This document shows positions 1 through 12,829 of a stretch of 64,000 nucleotides of DNA, in pieces (position 1 is the first letter of the stretch; each line of letters begins with the position of its first letter). Origin of the DNA: Amblyomma americanum (Eukaryota > Arthropoda > Arachnida > Ixodida > Ixodidae); the NCBI RefSeq assembly GCF_052857255.1, contig NC_135506.1, positions 81,129,618 through 81,193,617 on the forward strand. Reading direction: 5' to 3'. The notes beneath the pieces were generated by a model. It did no database searches. It was not told the DNA's origin and worked only from the letters and a program-made list of their open reading frames with translations. Both the position numbers and the translations under genes were made by a program.

Positions 1-2756
1 GGGACGTCCAGCTCACCTACTCGGCTGACGAAACCTCGAGCATTCATGTGAGCCGTCTCGTTCCCAGGGTTCCCAGAGTGTGCAGGTACCCAGACAATTT
101 CCGTCTCCGTAATCTCTCGCTCCGTGGCCCGATTCAGCAACCGCGCCGCTGTGACAGATATTCTGCCCCTCGCCAAATTTCGGATGGCTGTTTTTGAATC
201 GCTGAAGATCAGGTCAGCATTACTACTAGTCATAGCTAGTACTATCGCCGCTTCCTCAGCAGTTTCTGGGGAGCGGGTTTTGACTGATCCAGAGGCGATC
301 AAGCGTCCTCGCCCGTCCACCACCGCAATTGCAAATGCATCCTTGTCCTTATACTCGGCGACATCTACATAGACTGCCCCGTTGTACTTCCCGTACTTAG
401 CATGTAAAGCTTTGGCTCTTGCCTTCCTGCGGTCCTCATGATGTATTGGATGCATGTTCTTGGGCAAAGGTTTTATGTACAAGCCCTTGTGCATTTCCCG
501 CCTCATCTGAATTTTCGTGTCACCGGCTGGAACGTCAACTCCAATGCCGATCCTTTCCAATATGTCCCTTCCTGCTTTTGTTTTTGAAAGCCTACCGAGC
601 TGCATCACCAAGTGCGCCTCCCGTAGTTCTTTTAGGGTGTTGTGCACCCCTAATCCCAGCAGCCTTTCGGTAGACGCATTTTGAGGCAACCCAAGGGCCG
701 CTTTATACGCCTGCCTAATCATAGCCTCCACCTTACCTTTTTCCGCCGCGTCCAACTTCAAATAAGGCGTCGCATACACTATTCTACTGAGCACAAATGC
801 CTGCACTAGCTTACACAAGTCTTTTTCCTTAACACCTCTCTTACGATTGGCGATTCTCCTGATTAGCCGCACGGTAGCATTTACCGTATTTTTAAGCCTT
901 TGCAAGGACACGCTATTCTTCCTGTTAGACTGCAGATACATACCCAGGATCCTGATCGTTTGGACCTCAGCGACCGGTACTCCCCCCACTTTCACCTCTA
1001 AAGGTGGTGGCGGCGTATAGTGCCTCGCATGTATCCCTCTTGGTTTATCCCTCAGAACAAAAAGCTCGGACTTGGGCTGAGAGCACGAGAGTCCTGCTTC
1101 CCCTGCTAGCTCATCCACAATATCCACCGCCTGTTGTAGAGTTTCTTCCAACTGTGCGTCACTGCCTCTTGTTACCCATGGAGTAATGTCATCCGCATAA
1201 AATGTATGTTTAAGTCCCGATATCCCTTGCAGCCTGGGTGGTATCTTGATCAAGGCGAGATTAAATAGGAAGGGCGATAATACCGACCCTTGCGGTGTCC
1301 CCCTGCCCCCCAATGGGAAGAAATCCGATTTCATTTCTCCGACTACAATCTCCGCAGTCCTACCCTCCAGAAACGATCTGATGTACCGGAAGGTTCTACC
1401 CCCCGGTCCTATGTCTGATAGGTTCCTCAATATTGCCTCATGGGTAACATTGTCAAAGGCCCTAGTGAGGTCGAGCCCCAAGATAGCCTTGGTGCCCGTG
1501 CCGTACCCAGGATCAACCACGTCTTTTTTGAGCTGTAACATGACGTCCTGCGTCGATAAATTAGCCCTGAAGCCAATCATTGTTTCAGGTATCAACTCAT
1601 TGTCCTCTACATAACCCTGAAGCCTGTTCAAGACCACATGCTCCATCAATTTGGCCAAGCACGACGTTAGCGAGATGGGACGCAGATTCTCAATGCAGAG
1701 CTTCTTCCCTGGTTTAGGAATAAATGTAATCCTAGCATGTTTCCACTCTGGCGGAATCTCCCCGGCCGCCCAATATTTATTCATCAAATTCGTGAGTGCC
1801 CCCACTTCCATAGCTGTGTTATCGTCCACGCGAGAAGCGTTCGCCTGCGCCGCTTGCTGTGGGGCTTGGGCCAACGGCGTCTGTACCCTGTCTACTCTGC
1901 CGGTTTTAAGCGCGCGTTCCATCTCTGCTATCCTAGCTTCCATCTTTTTGATAGTTTCGACTTGCTGCAGCACCTGCCTTTGTAGCTCCTTCTCTCGAGC
2001 AGTCTCATTTTGGGAGCCCGCGTTGGGCCAGCTCACCTTTTTCCTCGTGGCACTTGGGCTTCTTCCATGACCGGAACCTTGCCCTTCTCCTTTGCCAGGC
2101 TCGGGTCCGGGCAGTGGCGGGAAGGAAGCTGACCGGTCCCTGCTCGTCCTATCGCCTCTCGCACCGCTAGATGACCGCTTCCTGGGCCTCGAACGCCGCT
2201 CCTCCTTGCCCGTTTGGCTCTTGTCCTCGTTGCTCTGCTGCAGACCCGTCGGCTGCTGACGGGCTCGGCGAAACTTGCAGTTCCGACTTCCCGTGCTGTG
2301 CGCCCCATGAAACACGATGCAGTCCGGCGTGCAGGTCAGCGACTCTCCCTCCGGTGGTGCAGGATGTTCTTTCCCGCAGCGGCGACAAAAATTAGTCTTC
2401 GGATGATAGCAAACGTCCGCCCGATGTCCCACTCGTCTGCAGTTATAGCAGGTCTCGACTAACTCTCTATATGGGATCACAGCGTACAGACAGTTCCAAT
2501 AGATGACTTGCCGGGGAACGCGCTTCCCCCCGAACGTGATCTGAATCGCCTTTGACTTGCCCAAAGGTCTGGCATCCAAAATTTCCATGTCTTCAATCCT
2601 CTTCAAGAATCCTGCGCGAATTTCTGCCAGTGGGCATTCGTTGTACGCATTGTAAATTACTCCGCGCACATAATTCTCCGGCGCCGCCACGTACGCCGAA
2701 ACCGCAAGGTCACGACCGCCCAGCTTGAGCGTCTTGACATTCGCATATGCCCCACA
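1..2756 (-). pseudogene. Fused ORF1-RT-RNase H reading frame of LINE
   Basis: One open frame continues from the frameshift at about 2757 to base 1. Around 2450-2290 it carries zinc knuckles (CYNCRRVGHRADVC, then further Cys/His pairs), then a basic Ser/Arg-rich stretch and a coiled-coil-like segment near 1990-1910. Near 1800 it passes directly into RT sequence (KYWAAGEIPPEWKHA, the FDNVTH motif, GTPQGSVLSP, YADD at about 1200-1188), the thumb, and RNase H-like sequence (VVDGRGRLIAS, WVPAHSGNPGNE near the edge). The complete LINE at 36758-42425 has a whole endonuclease and the first part of RT between these blocks, so this copy has lost them by an in-frame deletion. It has no stop within the window. 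Confidence 0.8.
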
Positions 2757-3183
2757 CGATTCATACACGGCGTGCTCACCGTCATCGTGTTGTTTCTCTC
2801 ATTGACCCGCACCAGGTCTTCTTCCACCGCAGTCGCGTTCGTCAGTTTCGCTGCCGCTCTCAGGGCATATCCGAGCACCCTCGGCGTCACTATGCTCAAG
2901 TCCCAATTCTTGGGCCGGCACACAACCTTGAAATCCTTGGCTGGCATCTGAAGAAACGGTCCCCGTTTCTTCCACACCTGCGCTTTCCCACGCTTGACTT
3001 GGGCTGCTCCGTGCGTCTGGCGCCCGTCGCTGCCCGCCTGTTTCTCGGTAGGCCTGCTCTCGGTGTGGTCCCCGTACACAGTCTTCTTGAAGAGATCTTG
3101 CGCCTTCAAAACCCAGGCCCATTCTCCCGCCTCGAATTCTTCGGGCGTTATAGATTCTCCCTCAACGGAGTACTCCATCATCT
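2757..3183 (-). pseudogene. LINE ORF1 N-terminal part (gag-like), frameshifted
   Basis: Begins at ATG 3183-3181 with the acidic leader MMEYSVEGES and runs through a basic region containing KDFKVVCRPK, typical of the start of tick I-group gag-like proteins. The frame then goes wrong near 2757-2770. After a one-base shift the expected continuation appears (AAPENYVRGV), a segment that also has a counterpart in the 654-codon ORF1 at 40370-42334. So this is one ORF1 broken by a single indel. Such proteins bind element RNA and form ribonucleoprotein particles in the cytoplasm; this copy could not make a full product. Confidence 0.75.
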
Positions 3184-3260
3184 TTAGCCTCGCAAAGGCC
3201 CACTACCACAAGGCACGGCCCTGGAGCCCGGCGCCGTAGGCGTCGGCTCGGCCTATAGAT

Positions 3261-4340
3261 TAGGCCTAATTTTGCCGCACCGTGGTCGAGTACAAATCGT
3301 GAAGAAAACCCCTAAAAGGGGGAACACTTGCCAAAATATGGTGTCCACAGGTACAGGGCAACTTCCTGCAGACGATTCCACAAAAAGCAAGACCAAGGCA
3401 CAGCGCGTTCCACCGAAAAACGGTCTGTGATTGCGACATGCATAAGAGAGGAGAGGCGGACAGATGAGGCTAGAAAGACGTTGGGGATAAGATGGCCGCC
3501 GCTGTGACGGGACAGGGAGGGATACGGGAGAGCTCTTAGGCCTCCTGTGGACGTGGAGCCGCGGTGCCAGTACATCCCAGCCGCCGAGAAGCACCATGAA
3601 CCCAGATAATCTCACCTAGTGCTACTATCCCAGCTGCAATGACGAGGACTAACTTTGGAGGCGCAACGGCAAGAATGACATAAGATGGGAAGCACCCTGA
3701 TCGCGCCCATGGAACATACGAGGGCGGGTGCACTCTGGATTGTCTCTCTGCGGCCCTTACGAGCATCACCGCGGCCTGCGATACCAGAGGGAATGCCATG
3801 TGGTGAGCCCCTATGCCATCTGGCTAATTTTTGTGTCGCGAGCTAGAGCTTTATGTTTATAGGAATGTGCTCCAGAAAGCATGTGTAATGCTGATGTCAC
3901 ACTCAAGTGGTCTTCCACAATTACTGACAAGACACGAGTACCATTACTATTCATTACTTATCAACGCCTAGACATTACAGTCATTACAGTCATCCATTTA
4001 GATGAAACTGGCTGTCAAGCTTTCCGCTAATAGCATAGTGATCCCATAATTCGTCATCTTGTGGGGAGAATTGCTGACAGGGATACCACTAATTGGCTTA
4101 CTTTGTCCCCTGATTTGTACATAAGCTCCGGGCGTCGAAACTATGCTTACTGATTCCAGAAAGTGACCGACATTGTATGGACATTATCTAAATTTTAATC
4201 CACATGTCCAAGCAATGCTTCCTGGATGTGAGCAGATGCGTTGACCACGATGACGTAATGTAATTCGGTGCCGCGTCAAAAAATGCTCTGATATCCTCCA
4301 AATTTCCTGGCATGGAAGACGTATGACGGGAGTTTTGCTA
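3261..4340. other. Unassigned DNA
   Basis: No gene, RNA or repeat recognised. Open frames present on the minus strand between 3253 and 3799 show no family motif and are probably chance. Confidence 0.4.
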
Positions 4341-6310
4341 ATTGGACATACTGTATAATACTTTCGCTTTTAAACAGATGATCGCAAAGAAGGCTTCTCT
4401 GCAGGTCATCGGTGCAGGCCGCCTGCTGGACACCTACCACGAGCTGCTTTGCCGTTTATCTAGGCGAAATCTGCGCATGCGTGAGGAATGTGCAGTGTCC
4501 CATCCAGGCAGCGACGGAAGTCAGCGCCTGCCCCGGTGTCCAGGTCATCCGCATCAACCCAGTTCGTCTTGAGAATGGCGGCCACGCTTCTAGCGACGCT
4601 CAGACACAGAACACGACATGACCCTAACCGAAACAAGCACAAATGAGGACATCACAACGGAATCAGGAAAAAGAATCACAACAACCTTCTACAATACAGC
4701 GAAAACTTGCGACACGATCACGAAACGAGAGCAGAGCTTTGACAAGAATTTTAAACCAGTGAAGAGGATAATAACAAACGGCCGAAGACAACTTAGTTGA
4801 CCTTAGACGAGCAGCGGCAATGGAACCCGGAACTCGTTGGCTGCCAACACTGCAGGTAGCGCGAAGCAAGCGGTAACCGAAGCTGCGTCTGTGCCTCGAC
4901 TCCTCGATACTATGCCTGCACCATGGACCTCATCGAAGCCGACCTGTGATGATGATCACTTATAACGTAGTACCGGTGAGCACAGCGTATGTTCTTCTTT
5001 TTCTAAAGCTGAAAATTAGCAGCTAAAGACATTGGGATAACGTAAAGGTTTTTGGCGATCATCCATTCACACGCTTGTTTTCTGGCGCAGTATAAAAACG
5101 CACCCATACAACGCAGAGATAATTTATCATGCTGTAGGAGTGAATGATGGGATGATGGGATTTGATGGGGAGAATAGCGTGTACGAGCATTATTTTTTCA
5201 TCGATGCTTTTTATAGGTGCATAACACTCGCTAGTAATAACACTCGCTTTGGAAGGCTATGCACTCACCACCAATACTTTTTGTCGGGTGTGTCATTGGC
5301 CGGTGCTACGTCTAGCGAATGTCGCTAACAGCTGATGACGTTAGGCAATCCCTGGTAAGCAGCAATAATTGTTAAAAATTAAATTTGGTATCTGCGACCC
5401 ATTGAGTGTTGAGCGAAGAAGTAGCGCCATTTCCGCTCTTCAGCACTTGGCTGTTGTCGGGTTTTTTGGAACTAAGGGGCCTTACTGCTCAAAACAGTAC
5501 AGTGTGCGGGGACGAACCGCTCAGCGTATTGCCATTTTTCTTCAGCATATCATAAGAACGTGGTGTTGCTCGTACGGCGGAGTCAGTGCAGAATAAGTCT
5601 AGAAGGCTTACAAGTCGCCCTGATCGCGCCATGGAACCTGTGCTCAAAGTTTCTGAATTTGTTGCATTGCGAGATTTTTTCCTGCCCAGCAGTTGCAGTT
5701 CAATGCACTCGCGTAGTCTGCATTGAATTTAGCACGTGATTGAATTTATGACGTCATTATCGAATAACAGTCGAACCGCACTGTAAACTCTGCAGATTGC
5801 AGATCCCAAACAAAAGAAGTATTTATGCACACACTTAGAAAAGAATTCACGGACCATTAGAAATGAAGAAACGTGGGAGGCTCTAATGCTCAGCTCAGAC
5901 CCAAATAAGCAAAAAGAAATCAATCAAGCCCAAGCAGCCAGCCGCCAGGTTCCAATGAATCCTTTCATACTCCGAGACTTTGAGCTTAGAACTTCCCCGA
6001 ATTTGGTTCAAGAAAAAGTTTTCTCCCCCTCTCTCTCTGAGGCGCGTGGTACTTGGGTTATGATGCAAAGCGTAGCGTAGATATTCTACGTGTTTTTTTT
6101 TCGGTGTTCGATAATGCGCCTTTAGGTAGAAATGGTTGCTGTCTGGTCAGTACATCTCTAAGGTGACCACCATTCTTTTTGCAGGTTTTATTGCACCTAG
6201 GATTGCCGAGCAGCACGGCCCAGATCACCTCTGCCGTGGCTCTTAGGAGTAGCTTCTGAACGTCCAGACCCATGTCTCTAGATGTCCAGACAAAAGACCT
6301 AGGTCCAAGA
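4341..6310. other. Unassigned DNA
   Basis: Short frames only and no recognisable domain. A splice-acceptor-like TTCTCTGCAG at about 4395 and a T-rich TTTTTGCAG at about 6177 resemble sites seen in other unassigned stretches, but no exon can be supported. Confidence 0.35.
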
Positions 6311-7960
6311 GGCATCCTATAATCCCAAAGCGACACCCCTCCTGTTCTTCATGCTGGCCTTCCAGCCATTTGGCAAGCGGCACTGGTACTGTTTCTCATG
6401 ACGGCGGCCTCCAAACCGCTGCCAGCCATACACAAACACAAGTGCGATCATCAGAAAAACGAACCACAAGACCACTAACGCAGAAACAAGAACCGCACAA
6501 ACACCATAAAAACATTGCGACCGCAGCAATACACGCAGAACAAAGACAAAAGGAAGCATAGACGAACAAGATAAAACAAAGGAATATTAAGACACGAAAC
6601 AACGCTAAAGTTCCACAAGCAACAGCAAAGCTTTTTACTATCACAACGAGGCAACAGAGAAGACCGCAAACGGTTACAAGTACACTACAGAAGAGTTAGG
6701 AACACCCTGTGACACAGCGACTACTAGGAAAGAGGATAATATTAGCGAGACCTTGTATTTGGGACTCTGGTGGCAGCAAACATCTGCCTCTGTGTCTACG
6801 ACAAGCTGGAAGAGGAGCAGAATATTCTTGAGACTCAAAGCCACGACATTCCACAAATTAAAAATAAGCACTGGAACGAGTGTGACAGCCCTAGAGCACA
6901 GCAATCTCGACAACCACCAACGCGGGACCCGACTGCCAAAAAAAATACTTTAGAGAATAGTCGCCACCTCTATGATTGCAGGCGTTTTTGCTGCCAAGAC
7001 ATCGAAAAGCAACGAAATATCTGATACCAGTACAATACACTGGCATCGGCAACACTGGAAAAAATCACCTGGCGCATCAAACGACCTCAGCTATACAAAC
7101 ACCACGTACAAATTACAATTGTCGAGACGACTGCATTCCACAAGCAACTCGAGGACCACTGCTACAGCAATGAAGTCCCATGTACTGCGAATAGTCATCA
7201 ATCGCCCTGGTGCGGAGAGTACAGAGCTGCGATTCCACTGGACAAGGCGGCTTGGTACGTATACATGCCCCCAGCCTTTTAACAAACGGAAGATATAACT
7301 GTGATAAATTAAACATAACTTGAAGCTTTTCTCAAGGCTCGAGTATGAAGCATATTTACCGTGTGTAGACTCGTACCGAACCCGCTTGTTCAGTTTCACT
7401 TTTGAGTTGCGTTCACTGTCACAGGAACTGAGCATACGACTTCTACAAACAAAAAGTACCCTTACGTCATGAACGTTTAGTCTGTGGAAAACAGGGTTTC
7501 ATGGTTACCGTGGCAAAAAGTCTCCTTTGCCACCCGATGTCATTCGATTTTTTATTAACAGTACTCGCGGTCACATTCCCTGTGTGCATCCCTGAGGGTG
7601 TAATATAAGAATTATTTAAACCATTTCGACCTGTATTGCTCTATAACATATGCTTACCACTTCACCTCTCGTCCGTGACAGGACGAGAAACACCGTAGGA
7701 GACGGTCCGAAAATGGTTTACCTTTTGTTCAGGAGGCACCGGAGACGGAAGACCACCCACAGTCGTAGAGACAGTGTAACGACCTGGCACCCACCACATA
7801 GCACAGCAGCCACCACAACTACTGTCGAGCGGAGCCAACACTGAACATCCCGTGGATCCAGTGACAAGCTCTTGGAACGAGACTTGGCTCTTGCCTCCAA
7901 GGTCGCCACATCTCCTCTGGTGAGAACACTGACACCGTTCGCACGCTTCCGCAACATTGT
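6311..7960. other. Unassigned DNA with one dispersed-repeat motif
   Basis: The stretch CTCCTGTTCTTCATGC at about 6338-6353 resembles the core motif of dispersed repeats at 12241, 15820, 20056, 29030 and the tandem array at 17.2-19.6 kb. Nothing else is recognised. Overlapping frames on both strands have low-complexity composition. Confidence 0.35.
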
Positions 7961-9420
7961 TTAGCGGGTTCGAATTCATAGTGCGACGGTATGGCCTCGT
8001 TACTAGGACGTTCAGTCACTCGCGAGCTGGCTCTGAATGCTGGGCAACACAATTTTAGCTCTTAAAAGGCCACAGAAAAGGGTGTTTGAACTTGGCTTTA
8101 AAATGATAGCGTTATGCAGAGTACAGGCCACCCAGCATTCATGCCGCGTACAAGAGCGACAAACTTAAAATACTTTCTTTTTTAAACTTCCAACCTTCGC
8201 AACTCGCGGCGACACGCGCTGTCGGGCTTTCTCGGGCGAAACCTGGCGTACGACGTCCCGTCGTGCAAGTAGCCGGGGGTTATCAATTGTTCGCAGCGCC
8301 AAATTCTTTCAGACGTCACTCAGGTACCGTGGCCGCGCGGGCCGGCATCCGTTGGAGCAGGGCCGAGTGGGTGGGGTCTTTAGTGTGGACGGCGAGAGAG
8401 GAGGGACGTGGAAGACGTGGAAGTTGAAAATTTGAGTGCATCTAACACAGCTACCACACAATCTTCCAAGCTTCCAAGTTTCCATCTAACAAGATTCCAC
8501 ACCAAAATTCTTGCTGGAGGATATTTGTGAAGCGGCCCCCTTTAACATCCCAGAAACACAAGTTTACGAGAGCCCCTTTCTTAGGCCCTTTATTCAGTGC
8601 TTGGATTTTAGTTTCGAGCATGGAGCTCGGAACGGACTTTTGTATCAGGAGCTATGCGCCGAAACGGCATATGCGACTCGGTTAGGAGGTTGAAACTCTT
8701 ATGCGACCCCAGAACTTGAGAAACGGCAAGCAAGAAATGAAAGCGAGAACGGGGATTGAGACCTCATTCCTCTCTCTCATTAGCACTTGCAGCGTGACCT
8801 CTAGCGGTCGGGGCACACTTCTTTAAGAGTTGGCTAGACTAAACTTCACCGCAAGTCAAGGGGAAGTATTGAGCGATGCTTATACCGATAGGAAAAAAAA
8901 ACTGCAGTTACGTGCCGCCGAGAGCAGGTGTCATCATGAAATGTACTGCAGCAAAGAATAGTAACGCATTCTAGAACGGCCCATGAAAGGTAGTAGCCGC
9001 ACACAGGATTTGGCCAATCACTTTGGCGGCTGAATATTCCCCTGCCTCGCTGCGCACTCTTTGCTTTCGTGACTTGACTAGCCTCCTCCATCAACAGCCG
9101 CTTTTTTTTGGTGAACGCGTTCGACTTTCTTCGTGAGTTTGACTGCTTACATGCCACCGCACTGAGCAGCTTCTGTTTTTAAAACTGAGCCTTGCGCTAA
9201 GTGTCCCACGCTGCTTTCGCGTTTTTATGTGCCAGTGCGCTCGCCCAGCGTTCTTTTGGGTTTCGACAGGCTTGGTTACCTTCTCATCTTCACGTGCGGC
9301 TACATCAAGCAGCCGTTGGAGGCACTCCTGCCTCTGGAGTTATCCGGCTCGCTAGACGGAAGAAATGAGCACACGCGTCTTAACCACCGCTTTTATACTT
9401 CGTAATACGGATGCGCCTAC
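7961..9420. other. Unassigned DNA, CpG-rich patch at 8190-8450
   Basis: No coding frame or repeat is recognised. The patch at 8190-8450 is richer in G, C and CpG than its surroundings and could be regulatory or an old GC-rich repeat; I cannot tell which. Confidence 0.3.
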
Positions 9421-9424
9421 GTAC

Positions 9425-9500
9425 ACCACCATAAACCTCCATAAACCCAAACCTAAACCTTGTCCTTCCAGTCACTTTCACTTAACACGTCTTAATTGCC
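9425..9500 (+). repeat. SINE 3' tail-like fragment
   Basis: CACCATAAACCTCCATAAAC followed by CCTAAACC resembles the CCATAAACC-rich end of tick tRNA-SINE tails. The following CTTGTCCTTCCAGTCACTTT is nearly repeated at about 10237-10265, so the two stretches are related copies. Confidence 0.4.
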
Positions 9501-10160
9501 TGTCCTTGTCAGGAGCTAAAACGACGGGAGTTTTATAGGGAGTACAAAAGGTTTCACCAAACAGTCTTCTTGTGCCGCATAAACGGACTTGCTGTTTTCG
9601 ACTGGCGACTGGTGCCCATCAGTTACTTAAACGTTACACTGAGTGCAATATTAGGCTGGCCTGTATAGACGTCTGTCCGAAAACGAAACTTCCTCAAGCC
9701 GATTTAGCAAGTCGAATGCGTGCGTTTTTAGGCCCAAATCCCAGCGACCACGCTTCACCGCCATTCAGTTTAAAACGATGGCAACCAGTCTTTTTCTCTC
9801 AGGACGCCACGAGAAAACGACTCGTGATGGGACGATTTTAAAAGGAAATTTTCTCAGCTAAAATTCTGCTTCTTGTGCTGTCCGGTGAAACGTCAGCATA
9901 ATCGAAAACAGTAAAAGCAATAAATTTTCACTCAGGTGAATAATTGAGTGCCGCTGTCTTCAGTTTCACTCTAAACACCACCCAGGAAAAAGGCATTTTA
10001 GTAACGTTTAAATAACCTTAACTAGTAGTTAATAGTAGTTGCCGCAATGTGGCCGGAGCTGTCGCTGAACCAATGATTGACCGCCAGTTACAATTACTGC
10101 TACTACAACTCCGAAAGATGTGTGCTTTTCCAGATTCCTGTTTGATTGCCATCCGCCTTG
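9501..10160. other. Unassigned DNA
   Basis: An 89-codon frame at 9572-9841 on the plus strand has no recognisable motif and no support beyond its length. Nothing else is seen. Confidence 0.3.
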
Positions 10161-10165
10161 TCTTT

Positions 10166-10275
10166 CCTCTGGAGCCCTCCACTACGGCGTCCCTCATAGC
10201 CTGAGTCGCTTTAGGCCGTTTTACCACCATATCCCTAAACCTAAACATTGTCTTTCCAGTCACTTTCTCAGGTTC
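10166..10275 (+). repeat. tRNA-derived SINE tail fragment
   Basis: GAGCCCTCCACTACGGCGTC, the segment around CTGAGTCGCTTTAGG and the closing ACCATATCCCTAAACC match the expected order of the SINE body end (compare the complement of 20680-20700 for GAGCCCTCCACTA). The head is missing, so this is a truncated or decayed copy. Confidence 0.55.
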
Positions 10276-10489
10276 AAAGTCCTGAAAATAAAGCAGGATG
10301 CGGCGCGCATGTGGACAGCAATCAATGATTCCTTTCAGCACGTCTGCTAAACGTTGTGTGCCGTTCAATCGGAGGAGAAAACCTTGGAAATATCATTGTG
10401 GTACGTTTTTAATACTGGAATAAATGGGGACCACACTCTTCTATTCTACCGCTATCCTGAACCTGCACCGCCACCTTCGTGCAGGTTCT

Positions 10490-10590
10490 CCGCCGTGGTT
10501 CATTTTCCGGACCTCTTCACTACGGCGTCCCTCGTAGCCTAAGACAGTTTGGGAGGCGAAAGCCCCATAAACCAAACCAATCATTGCTGC
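10490..10590 (+). repeat. tRNA-derived SINE tail fragment
   Basis: A second copy of the same tail: CTTCACTACGGCGTCCCTCG, a divergent middle, then CCCCATAAACCAAACC. It lies about 330 bp from the copy at 10166-10275. Confidence 0.5.
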
Positions 10591-10804
10591 ATAACCTGTG
10601 CCTGTGAGTGGCGTTCAAGGCAGAGCTCCTGCAGCTTGTAACACTCAGTTGGACCCCTTTTTAACGTGTTGCTCTAGGCGACACCACTTGTGTACTTGCG
10701 GCCGGTTGCCATTCGTCGTACTGGCCACCCTATATACACAGAGTGCGCAGAACCAGACAAAACACCCAGCGTACGCGTGCCATCCTCAGCACAAACAATC
10801 ACAT

Positions 10805-10854
10805 CGACAGCTGACAGGCGGACACAATTCGACAGCTGACAGGCGGACACAATT
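10805..10854 (+). repeat. 25-bp direct tandem duplication
   Basis: The block starting CGACAGCTGACAGGCGG and ending CACAATT occurs twice head to tail with no mismatch that I can see. It lies in otherwise unassigned DNA. Confidence 0.85.
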
Positions 10855-11065
10855 CCCGGAGTCCTTCACGGGTCAGGCCGGTCAGACCTCAGGCTGACCC
10901 GAGGTAAACATTGCAATCAGTGAGAGGGACTGCACATAAAAAGTGACTGCGTACATATATGTGCCTACAGTTTGCAATAGGTAGGGTTCGTGGCATTTAG
11001 GGCCGATTGGGTTGGTGGTGATGCAGGTAGCAGTGTGCGGCTGTCTGTAGCGGGCCCTTAAGCAC

Positions 11066-11217
11066 AATGACTTAGTGGCTGTCGAATTCTGCTGGTGAGC
11101 TAAAGGCTGCGGGATCGAAACCTGGGCGTGGGGACCGTCTTATATGGAGGTGAAATTCAAAGACTTCCATGTGCTGTGAGATGTCGGCGCTTGTGAATCT
11201 ATCATCACCAAATTCGC
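11066..11217 (+). repeat. tRNA-derived SINE head
   Basis: Starts with a tRNA-like A-box region (CTTAGTGGCTGTCGAATT) and a B-box GGGATCGAAACC 45-50 bp downstream, the spacing of a pol III promoter. It continues into the SINE body (TGTGCTGTGAGATGTCGG). A close relative lies at 13521-13675. SINEs are copied by LINE enzymes. Confidence 0.7.
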
Positions 11218-12234
11218 GAAAAACTTACACATACCGCCGACTTCCTGACCGTCGCGGACAGAGCATCCACCACTGTTCGGAGGTCAATCTTAGGTGTTAC
11301 CTAGCGAAAAGTAACTGAAGTAATTTAAAGTAATTAACGTAGTTGTAATGAATGTGCAAGTGATATTTACATTTAATTTTGCCCTTGCACGTCGACACAG
11401 CAAACGTTTGTTTCCGTTACGCGATTCAACAAATGTGGAAGCGTTGTTCATATCATTCTTCCTCCACTGCTCATTGCATTCTAAATGGCCAGCATGTCAG
11501 CCTGGGACAAGGCCACCCGCAAATCACGCAGGCTGTTCGTTGAATTGAGGAAGGCAGGAGGACACTCAAGAAACCTACGATTTTCGTTCCAACGCTGTCA
11601 GCTTCACAATCAGTTCAGTCGACGGTGACTAAAGACACTGTATCTGAAAGCGATAGTTTTGTAATCGTGCGGTTATCTTCACTTTTGAGCAGTTCAATCA
11701 CTCCAGTGCTTTCTACCTAATAGTCCATGGAAAGTTCTTTCCAGACATCCGCGATGGACAGTGCCTTCTGTGTCCTTCCTGATTTTTTGGTCTTTAAGAT
11801 GTATCAGAGCAAAAAACAAAGCATTGTAAATTTCTGTGGGCAGAAGAAAGTCCTTTGAAATGTTTAGAATAATCGGCAGAGATACTTTGTCGTGTGCATT
11901 TTAGCGATTTTTCTCCACGCTTACTTTGAAGTGCAGATGATTTAGGTTTACAGTGAACACTTCTGTGGAATGTACATTTTGATTTTGTGAATTTTGCATA
12001 GTTTCTAGATGAACGCCGCCCCCTCTCCCATTTCATGCAGGTTGCGCCATAAGTGCCAACATAGTAGCTACCTCTTCTGGTCACGGCTTGAAGACTGCCT
12101 CACCGGCGCCGTCGCTCCGTGTCCCTCCGACGCACTTCTTCACGCAGATACGGAACGATCTACATAAGCTGAGGAGGCAAGCTAAATTCTACGCTTCGCA
12201 ACACGGCGGCCGTGTAATTCCTGTGTGTGGTACT
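11218..12234. other. Unassigned DNA
   Basis: No gene or repeat supported. Frames at 11348-11548 (plus) and 11794-12084 (minus) carry no recognised motif. Confidence 0.3.
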
Positions 12235-12620
12235 GCTGTCGGCACTCCTGTTGTTCTTCATGCTCGGGGAGACGCCTTTTCAACAGATTCACCCATGCGG
12301 CACCACACCAGTTCCTGTTGCCAACAGCCAACCACCTGACTACCAAACATAGGCGCCTAAACAACAACTAAACATGAACAGCAACGAAAAGGAGAAAAAC
12401 CTGCCAAGAATTCCAACAGACCTACCGTTCATTCACTACAATAATAAGGGTACCCGTCCCGAAAACATACCTACAGTCAATTCACTACACGCCTTTTCAA
12501 CACATTCACCCATGCGGCACCACTCCAGTTCCTGTTGCCAACAGCCAACCATCAGACTTCCAATCATAGGCGCCTAAACGACAACTAGAACGTGAACACC
12601 AACGAAAAGGAGAAAAATAT
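12235..12620 (+). repeat. Two-copy tandem repeat of about 217 bp
   Basis: ACGCCTTTTCAACAGATTCA at about 12271 recurs at about 12488, and the stretch around AACGAAAAGGAGAAAAA recurs from 12380 to about 12599, giving a period of 217-218 bp. The first unit is preceded by CTCCTGTTGTTCTTCATGC. The same CTTTTCAACA block occurs at about 20090, linking these units to the monomer at 20022-20295. Short frames inside the units have no known motif. Confidence 0.75.
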
Positions 12621-12829
12621 GCGAAGAAACCCAACAGACCTACAGCCCTTTCATTACACAATTAACGACACCGTTTCCAGCGCCACCACTGTACCAAAGC
12701 TAACGCCAGCCGCTAGGCACCGACCAAGATATACAACCCGTACAGAACCAGGTATATCCATCGTAGCTGGCACAACCACGCCCGTAACCACACCACCATT
12801 CTAAAATCCTGTCAGGCAGAACTACGGCA

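Larger units (their letters stand above)
1..3260 (-). mobile_element. I-group non-LTR retrotransposon, internally deleted, cut by window edge
   Basis: Reading the minus strand from about 3183 down to 1 gives, in order, a gag-like ORF1 with CCHC knuckles, the middle and end of a reverse transcriptase, and an RNase H domain. The endonuclease and the N-terminal part of the RT are absent. The order ORF1, RT, RNase H places it in the I group of LINEs (I/LOA-like), the same broad type as the copy at 36758-42425. The element continues beyond base 1. Its 5' end is not sharply defined; the leader is taken to about 3260. Family placement is established knowledge applied to motifs I can see; the exact clade is not decided. 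Confidence 0.85.
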
